Source: Bacillus xiamenensis (GTDB lineage: Bacteria > Bacillota > Bacilli > Bacillales > Bacillaceae). Taken from it: a stretch of DNA of 64,000 bases. Each line of letters begins with the position of its first letter. Positions within the stretch are counted from its first letter, which is position 1. The stretch covers positions 16,778 to 80,777 of the forward strand of contig NZ_AMSH01000008.1 in the NCBI RefSeq assembly GCF_000300535.1, given 5' to 3'. Under the pieces are notes generated by a model that did no database searches, was not told the DNA's origin, and was given only the letters and a program-made list of their open reading frames with translations. The position numbers and the translations under genes were made by a program. Shown piece after piece: positions 47,435 through 58,521 of the stretch.

Positions 47435-48118
47435 TCACTGCGTATTCACCCGCTTTGATTGCAGGAAAGACGGCAATCGCTTCTTCACATCTACTGCCTG
47501 CTGCTCACTTTCAAACTCTATCTTTTTAAATACTTGATAGGCTAGCCACATGTGTCCATATGCAAGAATACTGATGCTAAAAAACGGCACGATGCCCGGC
47601 AAATAAGCAAATAGGATAAAGAGAACCGCCGAGAAAACGAGCATAGAGAGCGTATATTGTAAATACGAGATACCGAGTAGAAGGGAAAACTTTAAATAAA
47701 ATCGTTTTTTCCAATCATAATGAGCCAGCAGCGGAAAAATATAAAACAGGCTGACAATAAACAGAAAACCAAAGATATAGATTGCAAAACGAAGTACATG
47801 TAATAACCAGCTCGTTGGATAAATATAAGCAAGGTCCACATAAATAATTGTCCCAATGATGACTAGCACCGCTCCAATGACATTAGAGCGTACAAATTCT
47901 TCGCGGTATACCTTCCAAAAAGTGCGGAATACCTTGACTTGATCGTGCCCTTGTATCCACTTTCTCATCACTGAAAATAACGCTGTTGTTGCAGGCATAA
48001 AGCCAAAGATTCCAAGCCCTAATAAGGTGAACAAAAGCCATAGCAAATTCGTATAGGCGAGTCTCATTACCCACTCACACATCCGCAGCATTCTGCTCAT
48101 TGATCCATCATGATCCAT
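47435..48118 (-). CDS. yteU: DUF624 membrane protein YteU
   Basis: A 227-residue protein with five or six membrane segments of the YesL/YteU family (LAYTNLLWLLFTLLGLGIFG, PATTALFSVMRKW). Such genes usually accompany oligosaccharide ABC transporters and glycosidases; function unknown, perhaps aiding transporter assembly. It is last in yteP-yteR-yteS-yteT-yteU, 24 nt after yteT. No clear terminator follows. Confidence 0.88.
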   Translation of the reverse strand: MDHDGSMSRMLRMCEWVMRLAYTNLLWLLFTLLGLGIFGFMPATTALFSVMRKWIQGHDQVKVFRTFWKVYREEFVRSNVIGAVLVIIGTIIYVDLAYIYPTSWLLHVLRFAIYIFGFLFIVSLFYIFPLLAHYDWKKRFYLKFSLLLGISYLQYTLSMLVFSAVLFILFAYLPGIVPFFSISILAYGHMWLAYQVFKKIEFESEQQAVDVKKRLPSFLQSKRVNTQ

Positions 48119-48142
48119 CTCTGTTCCCTCCTCTCTTTCTCG

Positions 48143-49432
48143 TTACACCGTCTCTTTTTGAAACAATTCTTCTATTTCAATTGGGCGTTTTTCTGCTACT
48201 GAGCGCCACATGCCTTCTCCAAGTGCAATCGAATAAGCACCCGCCTCTGCTCCTGCCGAAATGTCATAAGGAATGAGCGGGTCTTTTCCTAAAAATAAAT
48301 CTGCTAATAACAGCGGATCTCCTCCGCCATGTCCACCTGACTGTTTCACGACTTCAATTGTCTCTTTTCCACCAAACATCGGGTAGTAGAAAATCGTCTG
48401 TTCCGGAAATTGAAAAGGAATTCTCGATGGCACATGAAACTCATTTGTTTCAATACGTCCCTTTGTCCCGTTAATCGCAAGCCGGTAGCCTTCATATGGT
48501 GCTGAGAATTGAATCGAATAGCTTAACAGAGCCCCTTGGTCATAAGCGACTGACGCCACATATGTATCCTCAATATCAATTTCCTGATCAAAAATACAGG
48601 CATCAGGGCGGTAATTTGAGTACAGCTCTGACTGCTCCTGACCTGATTCAATATGGTCGTCCTCCACCTTCGAACGCTCTAACCGCGGATTCCACCTTGC
48701 TTCATAATGACATGCATCTTTCACATGGCATGTTCCGCAATATCTATTTTCTTCACTCTGCATAGGATTCCAAGGACTTTCATCCCCATAATAGTTCAGG
48801 GCGCCATAGGCAAAGACTTGCTTCGGCTTTTGATCAATCCACCAGTTGACCAAATCAAAATGATGGGTTGATTTATGAATAGAAAGTCCGCCAGAAAATT
48901 GACGCGCGCGGTTCCACCTTTTGAAATAACTCGCTCCGTGATACGTATCAATGAGCCAGCTCAACTCAACAGATGTGACCCTTCCAATCTTTCCGTCTAA
49001 AATAAGCTCTTTTATCTTCCGATGAAATGGATTGTAGCGATAATTAAAGGTGACTATGACCTTCCCTTTGCTCTCTGCCTCTTTATCCATCACTTTTTTG
49101 GCATCTTTTGCTGTTGTGACCATTGGCTTTTCAGTGATGACATCGAGATCATGGTCAAGTGCCTGCATAATATACGTGACATGCGTATCATCCCGTCCCG
49201 CTACAATAACGATATCTGGCTGTGCTTCCTTCACCATCTCATCAAAGGCATCCTCATGAAAAAATGAGACACCCCTTAGTGCTGGAAAACGTTCCTGACA
49301 AAGTGTATACCGCTTCACATCTACATCTAAGAGCCCTGTAATTCTATAGTGCTCATTGAAATCCTCGGTGAGCGGTTTGATAAACATATTGAAAGCACGG
49401 TGACTAAGCCCGCAAACGACGACCCTTTTCAC
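48143..49432 (-). CDS. yteT: Gfo/Idh/MocA-family oxidoreductase YteT
   Basis: A 429-residue NAD(P)-dependent sugar oxidoreductase. N-terminal Rossmann start RVVVCGLSHRAFNMF, the catalytic-region EKPMVTT and a C-terminal alpha/beta domain with SGGLSIHKSTHHFDLVNWW. It probably oxidises or epimerises a sugar released from rhamnogalacturonan; the exact substrate is unknown. GTG 49432 after AAAGGGGTGG is favoured over GTG 49441, which lies within that site. Confidence 0.9.
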   Translation of the reverse strand: MKRVVVCGLSHRAFNMFIKPLTEDFNEHYRITGLLDVDVKRYTLCQERFPALRGVSFFHEDAFDEMVKEAQPDIVIVAGRDDTHVTYIMQALDHDLDVITEKPMVTTAKDAKKVMDKEAESKGKVIVTFNYRYNPFHRKIKELILDGKIGRVTSVELSWLIDTYHGASYFKRWNRARQFSGGLSIHKSTHHFDLVNWWIDQKPKQVFAYGALNYYGDESPWNPMQSEENRYCGTCHVKDACHYEARWNPRLERSKVEDDHIESGQEQSELYSNYRPDACIFDQEIDIEDTYVASVAYDQGALLSYSIQFSAPYEGYRLAINGTKGRIETNEFHVPSRIPFQFPEQTIFYYPMFGGKETIEVVKQSGGHGGGDPLLLADLFLGKDPLIPYDISAGAEAGAYSIALGEGMWRSVAEKRPIEIEELFQKETV

Positions 49433-49449
49433 ATTCCCCACCCCTTTGA

Positions 49450-51089
<1,640 letters not shown>

Positions 51090-51101
51090 TCATCTCCCTT
51101 T

Positions 51102-52067
51102 TTAGTAAATACCTTCTTCCCCAAACTTCTTCGCTAAACGATTCGCCATCATGACCAAAATAAGTCCAACGGCTGCTTTAAATAAACCAACAGCGGTACT
51201 ATAGCTGAATTGTCCTTGCTTAAGACCAGCTGTATAGACGTACGTATCAAAAATCTCTGCTACTTCCCGGTTCGTTGCATTCAGCAATAGATAAACATGC
51301 TCAAAGCCAAGCTCTAATGTATCACCGATTTTTAAAATCAGCAGAACGACAATGACGCTCTTAATCGCAGGAAGGGTAATATGCCACATTTGTCTCAGCC
51401 TGCCGGCTCCATCCATTTTCGCTGCTTCATATAACTGTGGATCTACCGCCGTAATCGCCGCAAGATAAATGATTGTCGACCAACCTGCTTCTCTCCAAAT
51501 CACCTGTAAAATGTACATCGGTCTAAACCATTCTTGACTAAGGAGAAAGTTAATCTTCTCTCCTCCAAAGAACGCAATCAATTCATTAATTAACCCACCA
51601 TCTACCGTTAACAAAACAAAAGATAAGGACACAACAATGACCCATGACATGAAGTGAGGGATATAAATCATCGTCTGAACAAATTTCTTAAACAATGCCA
51701 ATCTCACTTCGTTTAACAAAAGAGCTAATAAAATCGGAATTGGAAAAAAAATCACGACATTCATGGCGAATAGAATTAACGTATTTTTTAATAAGATGAA
51801 AAATGTTGGTTCTGTAAACAATCGAATAAAGTGTTTGAATCCAACCCACTCACTCCCAAGAATGCCGAGAAACGGCTGATAATCTTGAAAGGCAATAATC
51901 AGTCCCCACATCGGTACATATTTAAAGACAATAAAATAGATGAACCCCGGCAAAATCATTAAATACAAAAACTTTTGACTAAGTAATTGATTAAGTAAGC
52001 GCTTTCTCTTTTCTTTTTTCAAAGCTGCCGCAGGCACACCCTTGGCAGTGACATCCTGTGTTTTCAT
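51102..52067 (-). CDS. yteP: ABC sugar-transport permease YteP
   Basis: A 321-residue inner-membrane permease with six helices and the EAA loop EAAKMDGAGRLRQMWHITLP. It belongs to the LplB/YteP group and in B. subtilis pairs with YtcP and the binding protein YtcQ to import rhamnogalacturonan oligosaccharides, using the shared ATPase MsmX, which is not in this window. ATG 52067 after GGGGGAGG gives the family length. First gene of the yteP-U operon; a cre-like site lies within its first codons. Confidence 0.92.
   Translation of the reverse strand: MKTQDVTAKGVPAAALKKEKRKRLLNQLLSQKFLYLMILPGFIYFIVFKYVPMWGLIIAFQDYQPFLGILGSEWVGFKHFIRLFTEPTFFILLKNTLILFAMNVVIFFPIPILLALLLNEVRLALFKKFVQTMIYIPHFMSWVIVVSLSFVLLTVDGGLINELIAFFGGEKINFLLSQEWFRPMYILQVIWREAGWSTIIYLAAITAVDPQLYEAAKMDGAGRLRQMWHITLPAIKSVIVVLLILKIGDTLELGFEHVYLLLNATNREVAEIFDTYVYTAGLKQGQFSYSTAVGLFKAAVGLILVMMANRLAKKFGEEGIY
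51994..52007. promoter_or_regulatory. cre-like site inside the 5' end of yteP
   Basis: AGTAAGCGCTTTCT matches the cre core (GTAAGCGCTT) with mismatches only at the ends and lies about 60-75 nt inside the gene, a usual place for CcpA roadblock sites. Confidence 0.55.
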
Positions 52068-52226
52068 TGATAAAGCCTCCCCCTCATGCTGATGCATGTG
52101 TTAACTGTATCTTAAGGATGAAAAATCCGTCTACAATCATATCATCAGATCATATTTCCTTAGGGGGTGCTACTCAAAACGTTACATAAAACATGAGAAA
52201 ATGATCCTAATCTCAGAAAATGATTA

Positions 52227-52256
52227 TTGACAAACCTACCAGATTTTTGGATTAAT
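52227..52256 (+). promoter_or_regulatory. Probable promoter of ytdP
   Basis: TTGACA (52227-52232, perfect) and ATTAAT (52251-52256) are 18 nt apart. Confidence 0.45.
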
Positions 52257-52298
52257 AAATTAAGGGGAAAAGTTGCTTCGTTTGAAATGGGGGGTTTT

Positions 52299-54599
52299 AT
52301 GAAAAGAAGGCAATATAAATTTTATTACAAGCTTGTGACGTTTTTTTTCATGCTTAGTACAATTCCTGTAATCATTGTCGGTATTTTCTCTTATCAGCAT
52401 TCGCAAAAAACTGCACTTGAAAATATCTCAAATGAAAAGCTGGACAGCATTAAACAAACACAATCCAATATTGAGCATATTTTAAAGACAGTAGATCATT
52501 CTCTCACTCACTATGTCAGTTCGCCGCCTCTCCTTCAAACACTGGCTGAACCTTTACATCCAGACCAATTCCAGCTTTATAATCAAGTACAGCAAGAACT
52601 AAATTACCTGCAAACCTTCGATACCGACCTCTCCAATATTACACTTGTTAGTAAGATGGAGGATTGGTACATGAACAATTCCGGTCTTTATCATCTAACG
52701 AATGGAGACCAAGAAAAAGCGTTAACTTCTTACCTCAATATTCCGAGTCACTCTAGCTGGGCACTTGAAGAAAATAATCCACTTGTCGCAACAAAAGAAG
52801 GAAAAACGTCCTTTTGCAAATACAATGTGAACTTAATTAAACAACTTCCTATGAACAGTGTTCAAAAAAAGGGAGTCGCCGTCGCCAGCATTCCAAGCTG
52901 CACGATTGCTGACAACATGCCTGACTTCTCTCAATCTGATAGTATGATGGTCATTGATACAAACGGAAAAGTGCTGCTACATAATCGCAAAGAACAAATC
53001 GGTGAATCTTTGAAAAACCAGGATTTCGTCAAGCGTGTGCTGTCACTTGAAGAACGATCAGGACAATTTGATACGAAGATTGATGAACTCAACTATCAAA
53101 TTACATTTCAAAAATCAGACTATAACGAATGGACGTACCTATCCTTTGTCTCCATTCCAGAACTCAAACAGCAAACGAAATCAATTGGATGGATTACCTT
53201 TATTATTTGCTCTATTTTGTTAGCGCTTTCATTACTATTTTCATGGTTTGGTTCCAGACACTTTTATAAACCGATCCGCTTATTATACGAATCCTTTGCA
53301 CGCAATGAATCCTTTTTGCATAAGCAGCCTTTCCAAAATGAGTTTGAATTAATCGAGTCGAGCATTAAACAAATGAAAGATCAAAACAATGATTTAGAGG
53401 AACGCATTGAGCAGCAAGTGACCCATTTACAGCAATACTTTATGGTGCGGCTTTTGCTCGGAAAGCTGACGGAAGAAGAGATTAACAATCGATTCCAAAG
53501 TTTAGGCTTCCCTCGTGAATGGTCCCATTTATCCATGCTTGTGACCCAAATTGATACGCTGAAAGGAACGCCGTATGAAAAAAAGGATGCTGACTTGCTC
53601 TTGTTTGCGATCAATGGACTGATCGAGCAAATTATTCCGCAAGATGAGCACCTTCAGCCAACCGTTGTCAATCAGCATCAAACAACGATCATCCTCAACC
53701 AATCAAAGTCAGAGGAAGAATTTACTGAATATTTAAACCAATTAGCTGAAATCATTCAGCAGCGTATCGAGGAAGAGCTTGGTTTGTCAATCAGCATCGG
53801 TATTAGCCGCCAGTTTAAAGAGCTCACCATGGCAAAACATGCGTATATTGAAGGGAAAGAAGCCTTAAAATATAGACTCAAAGCAGAGAAAAAGTCCATT
53901 ATCTTATATGAGCATATCCAGCCAGGAAAGACCTTTAAAACCCACTTTCCCAAGCAGCTACAGCATGATTTATTTGATGCGATCAAAGCTGGCGATCAAG
54001 GCAAGGCGGATCACTATTTACATGTGCTCCTGCAATCCATTTTTTCTAAAAATGCTGGACCGCACGAATACCATATCGCCCTCGCCCGCTTTTTAAATAA
54101 TTTGATCGAGCTGATGCATTTGCTTGGCATTGAATTATTTGAGGTGGAAGACAATAAAATGCTCTATGATACGATCTTTGAATTTAAAACCTTTGAAGAC
54201 ACAGAGGCATGGCTGAAGCATGAGATCATTCGGCCGATCATTGATCAGCTTGGTGCACGTGAAGACTCGCAGTACAAAAATATTTCAGAGAAAATCATCC
54301 ATATCATTCATCAAGAATTTGACTCAGATCTCACCTTGGATGAAATCGCCACACGCCTGCATTACAATCCAAATTATTTAAGCAGTATTTTCAGAAAGGA
54401 AATGGATATCTCCTTTAGTGAATATCTTTCGTCCTACAGACATCATGTCGCCAAAAACTGGCTTGTCGAAACGGATATGTCCGTGAAAGAAATTTCCGAA
54501 AAGCTAAAATATAAAAACCCGCAAAATTTCATTCGCTCCTTTAAAAAGCTGGAAGGAACGACACCTGGTAAATATCGCGATCAGAAAAAAGGCATATAA
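52299..54599 (+). CDS. ytdP: AraC-family membrane-bound regulator YtdP
   Basis: A 766-residue transcription factor. One membrane helix near the start (LVTFFFMLSTIPVIIVGIFS), an extracellular cache-like sensor (about residues 35-290), a second helix (IGWITFIICSILLALSLLFS), a linker with coiled coil, a degenerate middle domain, and a C-terminal double AraC helix-turn-helix (LTLDEIATRLHYNPNYLSSI, VKEISEKLKYKNPQNFIRSF). It probably senses pectin fragments outside the cell and activates the divergent yteP operon and ytcQP. ATG 52299 follows GGGGGG. Confidence 0.92.
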   Translation: MKRRQYKFYYKLVTFFFMLSTIPVIIVGIFSYQHSQKTALENISNEKLDSIKQTQSNIEHILKTVDHSLTHYVSSPPLLQTLAEPLHPDQFQLYNQVQQELNYLQTFDTDLSNITLVSKMEDWYMNNSGLYHLTNGDQEKALTSYLNIPSHSSWALEENNPLVATKEGKTSFCKYNVNLIKQLPMNSVQKKGVAVASIPSCTIADNMPDFSQSDSMMVIDTNGKVLLHNRKEQIGESLKNQDFVKRVLSLEERSGQFDTKIDELNYQITFQKSDYNEWTYLSFVSIPELKQQTKSIGWITFIICSILLALSLLFSWFGSRHFYKPIRLLYESFARNESFLHKQPFQNEFELIESSIKQMKDQNNDLEERIEQQVTHLQQYFMVRLLLGKLTEEEINNRFQSLGFPREWSHLSMLVTQIDTLKGTPYEKKDADLLLFAINGLIEQIIPQDEHLQPTVVNQHQTTIILNQSKSEEEFTEYLNQLAEIIQQRIEEELGLSISIGISRQFKELTMAKHAYIEGKEALKYRLKAEKKSIILYEHIQPGKTFKTHFPKQLQHDLFDAIKAGDQGKADHYLHVLLQSIFSKNAGPHEYHIALARFLNNLIELMHLLGIELFEVEDNKMLYDTIFEFKTFEDTEAWLKHEIIRPIIDQLGAREDSQYKNISEKIIHIIHQEFDSDLTLDEIATRLHYNPNYLSSIFRKEMDISFSEYLSSYRHHVAKNWLVETDMSVKEISEKLKYKNPQNFIRSFKKLEGTTPGKYRDQKKGI

Positions 54600-54601
54600 A
54601 G

Positions 54602-54634
54602 CAAAGTCCCGCTCTCACAAGAAGCGGGACTTTA
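54602..54634. terminator. Terminator between ytdP and the HxlR gene
   Basis: AAAGTCCCGCT and AGCGGGACTTT arms with a 9-nt loop lie between convergent stops. Confidence 0.88.
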
Positions 54635-54635
54635 T

Positions 54636-55007
54636 TTATTTAAACTGTTCATTGAGAATACTGTCTTCCAGCACTGAAAGCGGCTCTCCATACACTCGTT
54701 CAATATGGGCTGCTCCCCAATCACATAATGCATTCAAAATTCTTTCGAGTGACTGTCCGTATTCACTTAATTCATATTCCACTTTAGGCGGCACTTGTTC
54801 ATACACAATGCGGTTAATCACCCCGTCACTTTCAAGCTCTCTGAGCTGCTGTGTGAGCATTTTCTGTGTGATGTTTGGCATGAGCCGCTTTAATTCACTC
54901 GTCCGCTTTTTCCCATGTGTCAAATGGCATAAAATGACGCACTTCCATTTCCCGCCAATGACCTCAAGCGTTGCCTCCACAGAAATATTATATTTCTTCT
55001 TTTCCAT
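54636..55007 (-). CDS. ytcD: HxlR-family transcription regulator
   Basis: A 123-residue winged-helix protein of the HxlR type: ATLEVIGGKWKCVILCHL, then RTSELKRLMPNITQKMLTQQ and the wing VPPKVEYELSEYG. It closely resembles YtcD of B. subtilis as I recall it. ATG 55007 after GAGTGAAG is chosen. Its usual targets (oxidoreductase and transporter genes next to ytcD in B. subtilis) are not adjacent here. Signal unknown. Confidence 0.85.
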   Translation of the reverse strand: MEKKKYNISVEATLEVIGGKWKCVILCHLTHGKKRTSELKRLMPNITQKMLTQQLRELESDGVINRIVYEQVPPKVEYELSEYGQSLERILNALCDWGAAHIERVYGEPLSVLEDSILNEQFK

Positions 55008-55084
55008 CGTTTCTTCACTCCTTATTGTTCTGAACAGGCACTTTAACGAATTGGTCCTGATCCAGATAACTTTGACTTTTAAAG

Positions 55085-55120
55085 AAAACACCCCGCTTTT
55101 TTGCTAAGCGGGGCGTTTTG
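55085..55120 (-). terminator. Terminator of ytcPQ
   Basis: On the minus strand ACGCCCCGCTT and AAGCGGGGTGT arms are followed by TTTTC, directly after the ytcQ stop codon. Confidence 0.85.
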
Positions 55121-55121
55121 T

Positions 55122-56618
55122 TTATGATTTTTTAAAGGACGCTTCATATTCCTCGATGATTTTATTTCCACCATTTGATTTCCACTTCTCTATATCTTTC
55201 TTAAATTGCTCTTCGTTTATATCTCCAAGAATGAACTTATAGGTGGCATCATCAATGATTTTTTTCAATTCGTTTCCACGCTCTGATGCTGTTTCTGAAT
55301 ACAGGCTTTCAGCAGGGTTGGCGACGATGATTTTTTTATTGTCTTCTTCCAGCTCTTCGTATTTTGTTCGAACTGGGTCTCCTTTATTTTTCAAGTAACG
55401 TTTATCAATCCCTACAAGGCTGACAAGCGGCTGTACATCTGTCTGCCAGCTTTTCACTTGGCTTTCTTCTCTCACAAATGTATTTCCATCTTGCTTGTTA
55501 TAATGCTTTCCATCAATCCCGTAAGTCATGAGACCATACACATCTTCTTCAGCAATGCGGTCAAAGAAGGCCAAAATTCGCTTTAACTCCGCCTCTGTTT
55601 TGACGCTTGTTTTAGGGAATGCGAAGATACCATTATGACCGCCTGATGCCCATACACGTTCTTTGCCATCTGGGCCTTTGATTCGGTTGATAATGTCCAC
55701 TTCCATGTTTTTATCGGTAGCGTCATCTCTTAGGTTCACCGCATCGACCATATTTCCAACATAAATGCCCGCTTTTCCTTGTGAGAACAATTCCTGCTGC
55801 TGTGTTTTACTTGTGACAGGGAAATCTTTGTTAATATAGCCATTGTCACGCAGCTTTTTCATGTATTTCATTGTATTCATATACTCATCTGTCATAAAGT
55901 CTGGTGTGAATTTGCCGTTTTCTTCTTTCCAATCTGTCGGCATTCCTTCATACGAACCAAGTGTTTTAAATGCCCCATAAATCAAATCGTTTCGATCTGT
56001 AAAGCCAATTGTATCGGCTTTTCCATTTTGATTTGGGTCTTTTTCAGTAAATGCCTTGGCTACTTCATAAAGATCATCCAACGTTTTTGGTGTATCCAAA
56101 TTTAAATTTTCAAGCCAATCCTTTCGAATGACAATCCCTTGTCTTGAAAGCGGTCTCTCTCTATAAATACCATAAAGCTTACCGTCTATAGAGGCGTTTT
56201 TATTAATCAGTTCGTTCATCTTACTTAAATTTGGATAATCCTTTAAGTACGGACCGATTTCCCAGAACATGCCTGATCTGAACGCATTAATCGCCGACGA
56301 ATTCTTAATGTCTTGAATCGTCACAATTTGTGGGAGATTCCCGGCGGCAAGTGCTGAATTTAAACGGTCTTCCTTCACCGCATCAGGCACCCATGTAATA
56401 TCAAGCTCTGTATTTGTGAGCTTCTCAATCTCTTTTAATACCGTATCTTTCGGCGGCTGCTGGTGATACAAAATGGCCATCCATGTCAGCTTCACCTTTT
56501 TGTCTAAATCAACCTTTTCATCTGATGAGCTTGCTCCCTTACTTGAACATGCTGACAAAATGCCGCTTGCAGCAAATAACAAAACAAACGCAATCAGCCA
56601 TAATTTCTTTCTCCCCAT
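55122..56618 (-). CDS. ytcQ: Rhamnogalacturonan oligosaccharide-binding lipoprotein YtcQ
   Basis: A 498-residue solute-binding lipoprotein: signal LWLIAFVLLFAASGILSAC with lipobox LSAC, then the LipO/YtcQ-type binding fold (YGIYRERPLSRQGIVIRKDW). It captures oligosaccharides on the outer membrane face and hands them to YteP-YtcP. ATG 56618 after CGGAGGGATC gives the family length. Between ytcP (25 nt upstream) and a terminator. Confidence 0.93.
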   Translation of the reverse strand: MGRKKLWLIAFVLLFAASGILSACSSKGASSSDEKVDLDKKVKLTWMAILYHQQPPKDTVLKEIEKLTNTELDITWVPDAVKEDRLNSALAAGNLPQIVTIQDIKNSSAINAFRSGMFWEIGPYLKDYPNLSKMNELINKNASIDGKLYGIYRERPLSRQGIVIRKDWLENLNLDTPKTLDDLYEVAKAFTEKDPNQNGKADTIGFTDRNDLIYGAFKTLGSYEGMPTDWKEENGKFTPDFMTDEYMNTMKYMKKLRDNGYINKDFPVTSKTQQQELFSQGKAGIYVGNMVDAVNLRDDATDKNMEVDIINRIKGPDGKERVWASGGHNGIFAFPKTSVKTEAELKRILAFFDRIAEEDVYGLMTYGIDGKHYNKQDGNTFVREESQVKSWQTDVQPLVSLVGIDKRYLKNKGDPVRTKYEELEEDNKKIIVANPAESLYSETASERGNELKKIIDDATYKFILGDINEEQFKKDIEKWKSNGGNKIIEEYEASFKKS

Positions 56619-56643
56619 ATGATCCCTCCGTTGTTCCATCTTT

Positions 56644-57522
56644 TTAACCCTTTACAGAACCGAGTAATGCCCCTTTGTTGAAATGCTTTTGAATAAATGG
56701 ATAGACAAGCAGCACCGGAATGGTCGCCACAACAATAACAGCCATTTTAATGGTTTGGTCTGGCGGCGGCGTAGATGATCCCATATCCGACATATCTCCC
56801 TGCATTCCGCTTGATACAATGACGATTTGTCTCAGGAGTACCTGAATCGGCCATTTCACTGAATCATTTAAATACAGGATGGCAGTCATGTACGTGTTCC
56901 AATACGTCACGGCATAAAAAAGTGAAATCGTCGCAATTGCTGGCAAAGAAAGTGGCAGCACAATTTTAAAGAAAATCCCTAAATCATTACAGCCATCCAT
57001 CTTCGCTGATTCTTCAAGGCTTGCCGGAATGTTTTGAAAGAAGTTTTTCAGAATGATCAAATTGAACGCATTGATGGCTACTGGTAGAATAAGTGACCAG
57101 TAAGTATCAAGCAGACCAAGTGTTTTCACGACAATAAACGTCGGGATCATTCCCCCGCTAAACAGCATCGTGAAGACAACGAGAAACATGAGTGTTCTCC
57201 GGCCTTTTAGCTCCTGACGAGACAGCCCGTATGCCATGAGTGAGGACAAAAACATGCTGACAGCTGTTCCAACGACCGTGACAAGAATGGAAACGATGAG
57301 GCTGCGATATACAATATCTGTAGAAAAAATATAGCGATAGGCCTCAAGAGAAAACGTCGTCGGAAACAAAATAAACTTCTTTGAGATGACCTCTTCTACT
57401 GTAGCAAAAGAAGCGGCAATGACATGGATGAACGGGAGCACACATATTAATGCGAACGTGAGTAGAAAAGAGTAATTAAATAAATTGAACAATCGGCCTT
57501 TAATAGAACGATCTATGTTCAT
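56644..57522 (-). CDS. ytcP: ABC sugar-transport permease YtcP
   Basis: A 292-residue permease of the LplC/YtcP type with six helices and the EAA loop EESAKMDGCNDLGIFFKIVLP. It partners with YteP. Begins NIDRSIKGRLFNLFNYSF. ATG 57522 is preferred to GTG 57525. First gene of ytcPQ; a perfect cre lies 14 nt upstream of the start. Confidence 0.93.
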   Translation of the reverse strand: MNIDRSIKGRLFNLFNYSFLLTFALICVLPFIHVIAASFATVEEVISKKFILFPTTFSLEAYRYIFSTDIVYRSLIVSILVTVVGTAVSMFLSSLMAYGLSRQELKGRRTLMFLVVFTMLFSGGMIPTFIVVKTLGLLDTYWSLILPVAINAFNLIILKNFFQNIPASLEESAKMDGCNDLGIFFKIVLPLSLPAIATISLFYAVTYWNTYMTAILYLNDSVKWPIQVLLRQIVIVSSGMQGDMSDMGSSTPPPDQTIKMAVIVVATIPVLLVYPFIQKHFNKGALLGSVKG

Positions 57523-57535
57523 CACGCCCTTTCTT

Positions 57536-57549
57536 TGTAAGCGTTATCA
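57536..57549. promoter_or_regulatory. cre site directly upstream of ytcP
   Basis: Minus-strand TGATAACGCTTACA fits the consensus TGWNANCGNTNWCA at every position. It is close to the ribosome site, so CcpA would act downstream of the promoter. Confidence 0.85.
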
Positions 57550-57722
57550 TTTCGTCTGGAAATAAGCTGCAGCCTTTGACGATATCGTGATTAAAATGTA
57601 CCAAACGAAGGAAGAAAGCGTCTATAATCATCTTGACAGACCCCGCAGGTGATCATGCCATTCGTGCTTTTGTGCTTAGGAAACAAAAGAATAAGTTCAT
57701 GAGCTAATGTCATGATTATGCC

Positions 57723-58475
57723 CTATGCCTGATCATCTTCTTCAAGGATTTCTGTTGTATTCACATCTGGCCTGTAGCCTAGCTCCTCCCTCGTTTTATG
57801 AGTAGACCAAGGCTTTTCTTCATTCTCTGATACAGCATAATATGTCCCAAACGGAATATCCGTTTCAATGGCTGCCTTCGTCATGCCAAAGAGATCTTCA
57901 TGTGAAAGCAGTGTTCTTTTCGTTCTTTTTTTCTTGTGTAATTCCTCCTTCTCATCTGCTGCGACAGTTCCAATACGCAAATTAATGACAGATATCCCAG
58001 TTTGATCATGAAACAAACGTCCTAGCTGTTCGGAGGCAAATTTTAATATGCCATACACATTTTTTGTTGAAGGTACATCATCCGTCGTAATCTCTCGCCC
58101 TAATAAAGAGCGCCCATCCTTTTCATATCGATCTGTCACATGGTTACTGCTTGCAAAAATGACTTTTGGAATGCTTAACCGGGCCGCTGAACGAAACATA
58201 TGATAGGTGCTTCTCCAAAAAACATCATTCATTTTTGCAAATTCCTCTGCATTCATCACATCATGCGTCATATCCATGTTCAGAAGGTGAATGATGGCAT
58301 CTGTATCTTGGGGAATGGCTTGATACAACTCCTCTTCATCATTCGCATCTGCTAAAAGAACTTTTTCTGCACATCTTGTTTGATCAATGATGGTCACGTC
58401 ATACTCAGAAGAGAGCTCTTTTGTTAATAGACGTCCGATGATACCACATCCGCCAATCATGGTGATTTTTTTCAT
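57723..58475 (-). CDS. ytbQ: NAD-dependent epimerase/dehydratase YtbQ
   Basis: A 250-residue extended short-chain dehydrogenase-like protein. Rossmann motif MIGGCGIIGRLLTKEL and FASSNHVTDRYE in place of the usual catalytic Ser; the Tyr/Lys pair YGILK is present in STKNVYGILKFASEQLGR. Likely uronate dehydrogenase-like or sugar epimerase; substrate unknown. It is 46 nt after ytaP. Confidence 0.88.
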   Translation of the reverse strand: MKKITMIGGCGIIGRLLTKELSSEYDVTIIDQTRCAEKVLLADANDEEELYQAIPQDTDAIIHLLNMDMTHDVMNAEEFAKMNDVFWRSTYHMFRSAARLSIPKVIFASSNHVTDRYEKDGRSLLGREITTDDVPSTKNVYGILKFASEQLGRLFHDQTGISVINLRIGTVAADEKEELHKKKRTKRTLLSHEDLFGMTKAAIETDIPFGTYYAVSENEEKPWSTHKTREELGYRPDVNTTEILEEDDQA

Positions 58476-58521
58476 CTGTCTCCTCCTTCTTTTGACGTAG
58501 TATGTCCAAGCCTTCTATTGA

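Noticed and set aside
54652..55107. 151-codon plus-strand frame opposite the HxlR gene
   Set aside because: Mirrors the well-supported HxlR coding sequence and lacks any family resemblance.
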